From: Mactra quadrangularis
Lineage: Eukaryota > Mollusca > Bivalvia > Venerida > Mactridae
Direction of reading: 5' to 3'
DNA: 64,000 nt
Assembly: GCA_025267735.1 (NCBI GenBank)
Contig: CM046294.1
Span: forward strand, 654,001 to 718,000
The notes below the pieces were generated by a model. It was given only the letters and a program-made list of their open reading frames with translations. It was not told the origin of the DNA and searched no databases. Position 1 is the first letter of the stretch. Each line of letters begins with the position of its first letter. The position numbers were made by a program, and so were the translations under genes. Below, piece after piece: positions 1 through 10,146 of this stretch.

Positions 1-1790
1 TAATTAAACTCCCCGCAGCAGAAGTAGCAACGCGTGACGTAACCCCTGTGAAGAAATTGAGCAATAATATGTAGAAAACTTTTGTTCGTACCAACCGTGC
101 ACAGACGGAAAAACCCATAATGTGACTCCTACATAACCCTTGCCTGTTGAAAAGGATTATATAAAATCCCTGTTATCTTGTAGACTGGAATATGGTGGAA
201 TATAAGGTGAAATGGACATTTTCTTTACTTAACCTGTAACAAGCATATCTAACAAAAATTTACTGTTTCATTTTATCCCAACTTCAAGATTTTGATTGTA
301 GAGCACATGCTTATCTTTGTGGGAAAATGTTCTGATATTCAAATAAAAATGCTGTTAGGCTTTCTGTAAAGAAAGCTTGAGCATTGGTTTAAAAATGATT
401 CTTTCAACTTTCATTGATTTTAAACGTGACAAAAAAGTGAAACAAAGACTGATGTCCAATACATGTGAAATATTTACATAAGTATAAAATCAATATCTTG
501 AAAACGGGCTATGTAAGGGTATATACATGTACATACTTAAGTGTATAGGTAAATATACCTACATACATGTAGGAATTATTGCACAATCTATTGAAATACA
601 TCATGTATAGAGACTATTGCACCATTGGATGTCACATGACTGTATATAAATGTAAAAATCACAATCGATCCACGGCACATCGTTCGTGGAAAATCAATTT
701 ACTCAACGTACATTTTTGTGTGGATTTATTAAAAAAGTCTATGCAAAATGAAGAAGAATTTTCGCGCCGCTAAAAATTTCTCAAATAGACAAGTAAGCTA
801 ACTCTGTATTTACTTATGATTTTGTTAGTATGAGTTACCTCCCTTTGAATGTTTGTTTATAAGGACGAAGGTATCAAGACGAAGGTATCACTATCAACTG
901 TAAGGCCAGCGTCTTACGATTCGACATAATCTTTGGTTAAACCTCTGGCCTTTAAGTTCGTTGGTGGGTTTGAGGCCACCTTTTATCACGTCTCTTTTTA
1001 TTTTAAGAAACAACTGGTTTAGACCTCAATTCAACGTTTCAGGATCCGTATTCACAAAACTTTCATGTGGACATCCTTTTCCTGGTGCCAGTAAACGGTT
1101 AATGGAGGAATATCAATATGTTTTATTAATTGGCGCTGCTCTGGTTCGTGCCAGAAAAGTTTGATAAAAAACGACACAGGTGGTTTTATGGGCTAATAAC
1201 GAATAATCTTCTTCCAGAGCTTTTGCAATGCTTTTCAAGTTTTCCCTGTGACATCTGCGTCTATTATATAGCACTTCTTTGAACACACATTTCGGGTATT
1301 CCTGACCATTTCAATTATTTTTCTGTGGATCCGCGGGTGTTAGCCTGCCCATTGTTTTAATTGCTGTAAATTTCGTCCGTATGTCGGCCGCATACGGATT
1401 AAAATGGCCCACTAAGCCATTTTTCCAGACATTATTCACGGATGCGGATGTGCGGATCCTGTTTACAACGGACGGCAGGATTAGCAAACGTTTTGGCGAT
1501 GGTCATTGGGCATGTGTTCTATTTTCAATATTCCAAATAACGAATACATGAAAGAATATGAACCAACTAACGGGCGTCAATGTAAATATAATGTAGTGTC
1601 ATTTCGATTGCCACCTGGGCTATTAATTCAAACCTTTGCTCATTAGAAACATAAGAAGATTTAGTTGCCATGAGCGACGGGATGAGTATTTATTTGGATC
1701 CATCCATGAAGGGTTAGCTGTCATATGGTTATGTATAACATTTATAAACTATAACCGGCGTGCCATAGCATAGATGACCAGCAGCGTGTT
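1..1790. other. Intergenic, no gene recognised
   Basis: AT-rich sequence without a recognisable coding exon. The short open frames (for example 579-773 and 961-1164) have no family motif and no convincing splice context. A short palindrome surrounds 1378-1398. A diverged direct repeat of about 55 bp (about 1711-1768 and 1990-2045, both ending in an 'accggcgt.ccatag' motif) flanks the inverted-repeat element at 1791-1980. The last part may contain the promoter or 5' UTR exon of the eIF5A gene, but no specific site can be supported. Confidence 0.5.
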
Positions 1791-1980
1791 CAGTAACGAC
1801 TGTTTGCGAACGTTACGGGTACGGGACAACTCAACCCGAAGACAACTCAACCGGTGCATAACTCAACTCAAAGTTGGGACTACTCAACCCGTTAGTAGGC
1901 GGATTAAGTTGTCTCGGGTTTAGTTGTTCCGACACTCCCGTTACGGAACGTTATGGAACGTTCGGGATTATTGAACAGAA
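1791..1980. mobile_element. Small inverted-repeat (fold-back) element
   Basis: The ends read 'agcgtgttcagtaacg' and, inverted, 'gttcgggattattgaacag'. Inside are two further inverted arms rich in 'acaactcaaccc' and 'gggttgagt'-like words. The terminal words match the larger 319-bp inverted-repeat element at 21048-21366, so the two are probably diverged members of one non-autonomous family. No clear target-site duplication is visible. Confidence 0.45.
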
Positions 1981-2101
1981 GGCCTGTTAGTGTTAGCTGT
2001 TTTGAAGAAATAAGTTTATAGACAGTACCGGCGTTCCATAGTTTATTCACATCATTGTATTTCAGGAGGTTGAGAATACTCCTCCAACATTTGACAGTTG
2101 T

Positions 2102-5100
2102 ATGGACGATATAGAAACAGCAGATGCTGGAGCTTCTCTTACAAGACCAGTTAAAGCATCGGCTCTTCGTAAGAATGAGTTTGTTGTACTACAAGGCCAT
2201 CCTTGTAAGATCTTTGACTTGGCTACATCACGGTAAATTATGTTTTTTTTAAATATTTTGTTACGAGTAAAAACGGGTTCTAAGCACAGTAGGGAGCCCG
2301 GTCGGGGTAACGTACGTAGTTTTTCGAAGGGGTTATGGGTTCGAATCCAACCCGAGATGGTTTTACTCTTCATTTTAATATGGACATTAATATCAATTTT
2401 CCTCTGTTAAAAAGATAACTGTACATGTATGCTTAGAGAGCTCCAATAACTTAGCACAACATTCGACGTTCGATATTTAATATCGAATATCGAACCAGTT
2501 CGACGTTCGACATTTGCATAATGTGCCAATATCGAACAGAAGTTGAAAATCGAACCAGTTCGACGTTCGACATTCCTCACAAATAACCGAATGTAGTTCT
2601 GAGGTTGAATATCGAACCAGCTGGACGTTCGACATTCATTATTAATAGTCTGAATGTAGATCTGAAGTTGAATATCGAACCAGCTTGACTTTCGACATTC
2701 ATTAAATATAGTCCGAATGTGGATCTGAGGTTGAATATCGAACCAGCTCGACGTTCGACATTCATTAATAATAGTCCGAATGTAGTTCTGAGGTTGAATA
2801 TCAAACCAGCTCGACGTTTGACATTCATTAATGATAGCCCGAATGTAGTTCTGAGGTTGAATATCGAACCAGCTCGACGTTCGAAATTTATTAGTAACAA
2901 CCCGAATGTAGTTCTGAGGTTGAATATCGAACCAGCTCGACGTTCGACATTCATTAATAATAGTCCGAATGTAGTTGTGAGGTTGAATATCGAACCAGCT
3001 CGACGTTCGACATTCATTATTAATAGTCCGAATGTAGTTCGAGCTGGTTCGATATTCAACCTCAGAACTACATTCGGTTATTTGTAAGGAATGTCGAACG
3101 TCCAGTTGGTTCGATATTCAACCTCACAACTACATTCGGTTATTTGTGAGGAATGTCGAACGTCGAGCTGGTACGATATTCATCGTCCGTTCGATATTCG
3201 GCCCTTTTTGGCGCATGTCGAACGTCGAACTGGTTCGATTTTCAACTTCTGTTCGATATTGGCACATTTTGCAAATGTCAAACGTCGAACTGGTTCGATA
3301 TTCGATATTGAATTTCGAATATCGAACGTCGAATGTTGTGCTAAGTTATTGGTGCTTGTATAGAGAAGTTGTTGATTTTGTGGAGGTTTAACTGAGACTA
3401 GGGTACAGTTTTAAAACTTACAAAGGAAATTCAGGAACTTCAAGCTTTTGAAAATTCTAAATTGTCATCAGTGAGAGAAATCTTACCATATAAGTATACG
3501 ATGGAGCATGAGTAGCCGTTTGATATGAGATTTATCAAGGTTAATCAGTATTCAATTCTACTTAGACAACGGGTAAATGTATATTTTTTGTTAAATATGC
3601 CTTACTTTATTTATTTTGTCACGTATATACACCACAACTGCCTTTAAGTAGGCCTAATGTTGCTCTGGTTTCTCAAGTAAATAAATGGAAAACGATCTGA
3701 TATATGCAACACATTACTGTGTACAATAAAAACTCTGAAAACCGGACCCTCTGAAAACCGGAATCCTCTAAAAACCGGACGATTTTTAAAGTCCCATATT
3801 TTTCCCTATAAAACGCATTGAAAAATATCCTTTGAAAACCGGAAACTCTGAATTCCGAATACCGGACCTTTTGCCATGGCTTCTAATGATAAATATGCAT
3901 AAAAAATCCTCTGAAAACCGGACACCATGTGTCAACTTTCTGTGTATTGTAACAGTTTGTTAATCACAATCCCTGGCAGATGTCAATTGTTAATTAAATA
4001 TCCAAGCATTTTATCTATACAGGTGAGAAAAACACTTATCTGTCATTGTTAATTCTTATTATGTTTGTTTTGTATAAACATGTATTGTTGTACAGATATG
4101 ATTTGTGAAAATATTTAATTTCAAATATTGTTTTTATACAAATAAAGAGGCTACATGTTAGTATTCAAAAATTACCACAGTTTGTTAATTGTAAGGAAAT
4201 AATAATGTTTTTTTTTTAGTAAGATATTGGAAAAACATTACATGTTTATATAAAAGAGGTTGTTATTGTTGTTATGTGGTTATATGCATTCATTTAAATT
4301 GAGAATAGCATCCATATTTATCAATTATTTATTTGAGTGCATTTTTAGTCCATTGATAACATACATGTAACTAAAGAAAATATATTATTTCAATTTTCTC
4401 TTTTACTCAGTTATATCATTCTTACCAAACCGAAATTGACCAAATTTTAATGAAAAATAAATTAAGATATAGCTGAACCATCCATTTAATATAGGAAAAT
4501 GTCCCATCAAACCCATAGCTATGTTTAATTAGTGATTCTGTATAAACCTCTGAAAACCGGAATCCTCTGAAAACCGGACTTTTTGGTCAGTCCGGACCAG
4601 GTCCGGTTTTCAGAGTTTTTACTGTAGTATCAAATTTCAGATTTATCAAACACTTTTTAAGAAATTTAATTGGCTGAGAGGGTACCACCGTTGTCTAATC
4701 ATGGTCATATCAACGGACAACTTACAAACCAATTAATGAAATAAAGGTTTCCAATTTTTTCTCTCATTCCAGTCCCGGTAAACACGGACACGCTAAAGTT
4801 CACATATTCGGTCGTGATATGGTAACTGGTAAGAAATATGAGGATATTTCTCCAAGCTGTCACGTCATGAATGTTCCCGTCATCAAACAGGAGGAGTATA
4901 TCGTAAGTAACAATTATAGTTATGTCTTACCGGAACGTTTCAACGTTCAGCGGTTTAGACTCGAATGCTCGGACAACTGTATACCTACAATACATATTAA
5001 TAATTACAAGAACGCTCTTTAATAGTATTTTTTTAAAGTAAAAATTGTTTTAATTTTACATGTGTGAGAATTGTGTGAGAATCAACGTGCGATAAAAAGT

Positions 5101-6291
5101 GTAATATAAGTAGTTGATTTTTTCGTATTTTGGGACATAGTACAAATGTATTTTCAAACTGACGACAGTATTGAACACGGCGACTCATAGTCATTGAAGT
5201 CTACACTATGGATAGTCTCAAGACTAAGTTTCGCTTTATATTTATGTTTAAGAAAACTTTTCTTGCTCGTGGAAACACTATCCATTTTCATGTTTTGTTT
5301 GAATTCGCACTGGTCACCGCTCTGAGTAACTGGCTTCAAAACAAACACCATGGTTATCTCACGTCTTGAATTTCAGTCGCGCCCGCTTTAAAAATATTTG
5401 TATATAAGATTTATAATTATTCTCTTGAAATCTCAAGGATTTTTTTCAAGGGGGGCTACCTTTTTTTTGAAGGGGGGGGGGGGGGGTCCAAACTTTCGCA
5501 CCACAACCACATTATACACATTTTGCAGAATAATGCAATATATTTATAATACAAACTAAATAACCTTTAATCTATGTTAAATACCGAGAAAAAGTGTTTC
5601 ATGCTACTTAAAAATGACTTATAGTCAAGAAATACACTAATGGACGGGTACATTTTTTGAAATTCTATGGGGGGGTCCGGACCCAGCTGACCCCCCACTG
5701 GATCGCCTATTTGTACAGATATTTGATTTTTTGCCTTTGTTGAACTTTACAGTTAATTGATATGGATAAGACTGGTTTCATGTCTTTAATGGATTCTTCC
5801 GGTCATACACGTGCAGATCTTAGCGTCACTGATGACGTCATGAAGAAAACAATCGCTGACAAAGTTGCCGAGAATAGGGCAGAAAACATCATTGTAAGTG
5901 CCAAACCTCTAATATCAGATACGTCATGCGGCTTAATCATTCATTAAATGGAAAGAATCGCTGCCAAGAGCACTTTGATTTTTTTCTTCTTAACAGAGTT
6001 GCCGTTCTTACACATTGAGAGCGATTAGTTAGTTTGACGCTTGCTTTTGGCTTTAACGCCGTCAGCTCACCATACGCGTTTCATAATTCAGCTCTATCAG
6101 ATTTCCTGGAAAGATTTCGTTGACCACTGCTTGCCCCCCTTCTGTCAAGAGTAAACAACGTTTTCCTAGTTATATTGAAGAAATACATGCGTACACCATT
6201 GACAAACTTTATTTTACTGTATTTTCAGGTCACAGTAATGACAATACTTGGCATTGAACTTGTTATGTCAGTTAAAACTGGTGTCAAGTAG
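2102..6291 (+). CDS. EIF5A-like: Eukaryotic translation factor eIF5A, divergent copy (4 exons)
   Basis: Exons are 2102-2232, 4773-4902, 5753-5893 and 6229-6291. They join in phase to 154 codons plus TAG, the same length as human eIF5A. eIF5A binds the ribosomal E site, relieves stalling (notably at polyproline) and helps termination; it needs hypusine on one lysine. The hypusine loop is kept as [10 protein letters not shown], with the modified lysine predicted at residue 47. DAGAS, SALRKN, PCKI and TGKKYEDI are also family hallmarks. The C-terminal OB-fold half is unusually diverged: the usual acidic EEAAVAIK-type tail is replaced by [14 protein letters not shown]. The start was chosen because [12 protein letters not shown] aligns with the family N-terminus; an acceptor at 2064-2065 suggests an upstream 5' UTR exon. 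It could be a fast-evolving paralogue rather than the main eIF5A. All splice sites are GT/AG and no frame break is seen. Confidence 0.92.
2443..3352. mobile_element. Fold-back element with internal ~60-bp tandem repeats, in eIF5A intron 1
   Basis: Left end 'ccaataacttagcacaaca' and right end 'tgttgtgctaagttattgg' are exact inverted copies, and the terminal inverted repeats extend well over 100 bp. The left half is a tandem array of a ~60-bp unit (core 'aatatcgaaccagctcgacg' plus 'cattcattaataatagtccg'), repeated about seven times between 2570 and 3040. The array inverts at about 3040, so the whole element could fold into one long hairpin. Open frames here on both strands come from the repeat period and are not genes. 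No target-site duplication is obvious. Confidence 0.8.
3724..4624. mobile_element. Pogo/Tigger-type non-autonomous DNA element
   Basis: The left end reads 'ca.taaaaactctgaaaacc' and the right end is its inverse, 'ggttttcagagtttttactg'. The element is flanked by TA at 3722-3723 and 4625-4626, the target duplication of Tc1/mariner/pogo elements. 'ctctgaaaaccgga' recurs in clusters near both ends (3730-3920 and 4548-4620), as expected of subterminal transposase-binding repeats. Length is 901 bp with no transposase. It lies in intron 1 of the eIF5A gene. Confidence 0.75.
5425..5705 (+). repeat. Dispersed repeat copy in eIF5A intron 2
   Basis: This stretch, which includes a G-run near 5466-5486 and the words 'accacaaccacattataca' and 'ttgcagaataatgcaa', is repeated in inverse orientation at 26352-26577 with clear but imperfect identity. 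The family is unknown; the G-rich 'gggggtcc' ends suggest an element boundary. Confidence 0.55.
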
Positions 6292-6310
6292 ACGATTGGC
6301 CCGAATTCGT

Positions 6311-6439
6311 CACGTGACTGGGCTCTCCAAGATGGCGGCTACATTCAGAAAGAAACATAGCTATTCTTTTATAATTGGAAAAGTTTTTCTTGCGACTAAA
6401 GTCAATTTAAATGAACATTATTTTACATTTATACACATT
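6311..6439 (+). promoter_or_regulatory. Possible promoter / first exon (speculative)
   Basis: Directly 3' of the eIF5A stop lie an E-box-like 'cacgtgac' (6311-6318) and 'aagatggcggc', which matches the YY1-type motif often found at TATA-less start sites. The ATG at 6332 opens 36 codons that reach a good donor context, 'attggtaagattt', at about 6440. No downstream exon could be paired with it. It may instead belong to the eIF5A 3' UTR. Confidence 0.2.
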
Positions 6440-6519
6440 GGTAAGATTTCGATCGATGCAAACATATCTATGTATATTTAAAAGTGTGTCGAGCTATCTG
6501 AACCCTTCGTCTATTTCTA

Positions 6520-7353
6520 CAGTACTCACCAACAGTTTGGAGACATTTTCACTTTGTATGCCTACTGAACAGGTTTTATCAAAAATTTGATTACTGTCTA
6601 TTTTAAAGTACTTTTTAGTTTTGCTTTATTTTTTAGTTATCATTATACTTATAAATGAGACTACAAAAATAGCATACCAAGTATGTTACAGAAAATAATT
6701 AAAATAAAATGGTTTAAGGGGCTTTAGTAGGGGTGTAACGGTTAACCGATATACCGGTTAGTATTGCAATACGTATTCTGACGGTTTTAACCGGTTCGTT
6801 TTTCTCGGAACCGGTTTTGCTAGTTATGTTTCATACAGATTGTTTTTATCAGAATAATGAATTTGAAAAATTAAATGTTTGAATAAATGTTTAAATGCGT
6901 TTGAAACTTAAAATAGTCTTTATGTGCTTTAACAGGTTAATACTTTCGTCAAATGAGAGAATAATTATCTTTGAAAGTCCATTGAAAACTGCACTTTTTA
7001 ACTACATGTAAATCAAACATTTTGTTTAATAGATCATTTGAAAAAAAGACTATGCACATGAAAATATTTGTTTCGCTTGTCTATGCAAAAACAATACTAA
7101 TTGCAATATATTGCAATACGGACTTTATGTATTGCAATATATTGCAGTACGGTTTTTACCGTATTGTTACACTCCTAGGCTTTAGGATATCAGATGCCGA
7201 ATCTTATGCTGCATTCATGAAATTCGTTTTCATTTTATCACAAGCCAAACTTAAATAATATTAAAAATAATGATTCTACAGAAATAATTGTCGAAATTCT
7301 TGTATTGTAGTAAATTTCGTATGTCCATGTCTCCAAACTTTTGGTAGGCTCTG
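6520..7353 (-). mobile_element. Tc1/mariner-like MITE, copy 1 (interrupted by a hAT MITE)
   Basis: The ends 'cagtactcaccaacagtttg' and 'caaacttttggtaggctctg' are inverted repeats flanked by TA at 6518-6519 and 7354-7355. The element is the same family as 10907-11282, in the opposite orientation. It is split by the hAT-type insertion at 6728-7177; without that insert it is about 376 bp, matching copy 2. No transposase is encoded. Confidence 0.8.
6728..7177 (+). mobile_element. hAT-type MITE, copy 1, with perfect 8-bp target duplication
   Basis: The ends are 'taggggtgtaacggt' and 'accgtattgttacactccta'. The 8-bp direct repeat ggctttag flanks the element exactly (6720-6727 and 7178-7185), as for hAT transposition. 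The interior has 'aaccgg' and 'attgcaatat' clusters shared with the second copy at 57439-57856. The 450-bp element has no coding capacity. The host site is the Tc1-like MITE of 6520-7353. Confidence 0.88.
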
Positions 7354-7355
7354 TA

Positions 7356-9782
7356 TATAGATGTGAAATTGATTTTGGCGGATTCGTTACGGAGAAGCAC
7401 GAACTGTTTAGATAGTGAAACATAACCTTAATTTTTCCTTCCAAGAACGACAACTCTACCCCCAGAAATGTTTAAACGATATAATCTGTTCGTTGAGTTA
7501 CCGTTCTTCTTATTACAATGTCAAGACAGTAGTTAACAATGAATACAACAATTGTTGCGCAATGATACGCTGATGTCCATTAAGGAATTCTGTTTGTAAG
7601 CCATCTGTCTGTATAACCATGGATTTAGGTTCAGAGCCCTGGGTACGCAATTTAGATTCGCTATGTATAAGAGACTTACTAGTTTTTATAAAAATACATG
7701 ACATAAGGCTAATGGTAGCACACTGAACAATGCCAATGCTTAGGCATTTTTCACCGGATTCCATATAGTGGAAAAATGCATTCTGGTAAACGTATTTCCT
7801 ATTTGGTCTGTTCGGTAATACAATCAGCCCATATCATTTTCTCTCGGATAAGCTACCAATCTCTAAGCTGATTATGTCAAGCGAATGGTTATTTGCGTAC
7901 CCAAAATAAACTCATCTCATGGAAATGTTTGTAATATTTCCTGACTTGACTTTTAACGTCCGATTTTATTCAGTGAGCCGTGACGGGTTGGAAGAGTCCA
8001 AACATGATTGTACAATTGAAAATAGCGCAGTCAAGCAACGACACGTATGTCCCATATGCAATAATGACTGGTTCATTAACTTGTGCTACCTTTTAGTAAG
8101 AATATTCCAAAATTCTAAAAATACAAAAGTGCAGTCACGGCTTTTGGAATAAAATCGGACTATAGTATCGTTTTATTTTGCTTATATTTGTGAGCCCAGT
8201 ATTTTACTCTAAAAATTAAAACGATCAAAATGTTGACTATGTATGGTGTTTTATTTCTGTCCATATTTTGTTTGTTTTTGTATGGAGGCATTGTCTGAAC
8301 AAAAGGCAAAATATAAACACATATAAATGTCATATACATACTATAATAAGTATTCCGCCTCGTCCCTAAAGGCCAAACAAACTTACACAATGACGCTGTT
8401 ATATCTGTCGCCTTTAATATACTAAGCTGACAATTGCTTCTTTTCCAAGATAGAGTTCTCTTCATAAAATTTAATTCTGTTGTGGTTATGCTTTAATCAG
8501 GTTCATTTAGAGTGCCATTCAGGAAATTCTGTAAGTTGACGCTATCGCCGAGGGATTTGAATGCAAAATTTGCGTTTGTTCTGACTTAACCACGTAAATG
8601 GTCATACCCATTGAAATGCTGTATAAACGATCATTTCTCTCAGATTCCACTTTCAAGTCGATGTACCACTTACTAGAGCAGCATACCTTTGGGGGAGTTT
8701 GAAAGCTCTACATCAGCGTAATTGTAAAGTAATTCTTGCTTGGTATTGCAATATAATAAAACTGCATTCGATATACCTTCGGGTTTTATCTACAATATAA
8801 ATTTTACGAATGACCAATTCTGAACAACACCGCGCTCTATTATAAGGACATTTATAAATGCGCATATTTGCGTAGAAAATCGCCGATGATCTCCGAATGT
8901 GAATATCCGAGATGTCTCGAATGAGGCAATAATCTTCAATCTGAATTCGATCGGGTTCAATGAAATTCAATTCAAGTCACGGGAATTGCTGAAAAGAAAT
9001 ATTTAAATTGGCCGACTGGTGATCAATGTAATGATCTGTTCTGTTTTGATCTGTTCAAAAAATTTAAGATATTTACGGAGGTTGAACTATGACTATGGAA
9101 ATAATTAACGTCAAAAGACGATTTTATAATTGTCAATAGTTGCCGGTAAACAGATCAAGAATTTGCTCACATCTACGAACATCATTGGTTAAAATTAAAC
9201 TCATAAAATTTTGATAAATTCATTACATTGTATACAAGCAGGAAAACTTGAAAATAAATAAGAGCACGTCACGAGTTTAAACCGCATTAATCAGCGACCA
9301 ATCATTGAAACGTCATCGACATCCCCAGTTTCTAAAAATATCCGAGGCAAAGAAAGGGAGTTCCAAACTGTCATTCCTAATAAAAGGAGTAACCCTGTAT
9401 CTCTTAAAAAAGGGGGCAAATTGAAATTCACATGCACGCAATGACTTTATGTTTTAACACAACGAATATATTTGGTCAACTGTCAATTTTAAAGATGGTT
9501 TGTTTCAATTAAATTTTCAAATTTTCCCTGAGGCGCCCCCTACAAACGGAAGCCATAACATGTGTTGGTAAAATTTTAAGGAGCGTATAACTGTCCATTA
9601 CTCATTGACAGTTTATCAAAATATTAAAAGCAAAGAAACATTGGTCAAAGGTTTTGATTGATTTTAGCTAAGAAGTACATTGAAATATTCTAAAAATTAA
9701 TATTTATTTCTGAACTAATGTGAATCAAGGTGGCGCTCAGCGCCTGGAGAAGTTATTATTTGTTTGGAAATTAAAACCAAAA
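7356..9782. other. Intergenic, no gene recognised
   Basis: Apart from the Tc1-like MITE ending at 7353, nothing is recognised. Open frames at 7513-7764, 7919-8152, 8160-8465 and 8713-8970 lack family motifs and consistent splice partners. The promoter of the Reeler gene should lie near the right end; no clear TATA box is visible there. Confidence 0.5.
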
Positions 9783-10146
9783 ATGGCGGCTTTATTTACT
9801 AGATGGATGAACAATAAATGTGCTTTGATTTTATTATTTGTGACAATTTGGTGTTTATTGATTGGAATACATTCACATGAAATCAGAGATTCTGGCGGTT
9901 TAAACACAAATACAAAAGAACCCCCGGATGTAACGGATAAATTAAACAACGAAAACTCATTACCAATTTTTAACAATAGACAAAATCAAGTTGGAAATAA
10001 AGTTTCAGAAAATAAACAGACTAAATTTTTGTGTAGAAATCGTCTGCCAGTGTTTGCCTCGCGGAGAAATCTTCCCGCGCAGACGACTCCAAGTCCTTAC
10101 AAAATAATTTTACCACCGGAAGTGCGACCTGGACAAGTAATAGACA
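9783..10146 (+). CDS. Reeler protein exon 1: signal peptide and N-terminal linker
   Basis: Encodes residues 1-121 and one base of codon 122. The hydrophobic core CALILLFVTIWCLLIGI is preceded by basic residues and followed by HS/HE, a plausible cleavage site. The remainder is polar and Asn-rich and ends in PEVRPGQVID, the first strand of the Reeler domain. The donor is 'gtaagt' at 10147. Confidence 0.85.

Noticed and set aside
2577..3087. Open frames on both strands with repeated '[12 protein letters not shown]' and '[12 protein letters not shown]' peptides
   Set aside because: They are created by the 60-bp tandem repeats of the fold-back element (60 is divisible by 3) and lie inside eIF5A intron 1.
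7919..8152. Possible short protein with CPICNNDW (zinc-finger-like Cys pair)
   Set aside because: Only one C-x-x-C pair, no further Cys/His spacing, no splice partner and no homologous pattern recognised.
9720..9782. Upstream extension of Reeler exon 1 to position 9720
   Set aside because: The first codon there is GTG; the first ATG is at 9783 and is followed directly by a good signal peptide.
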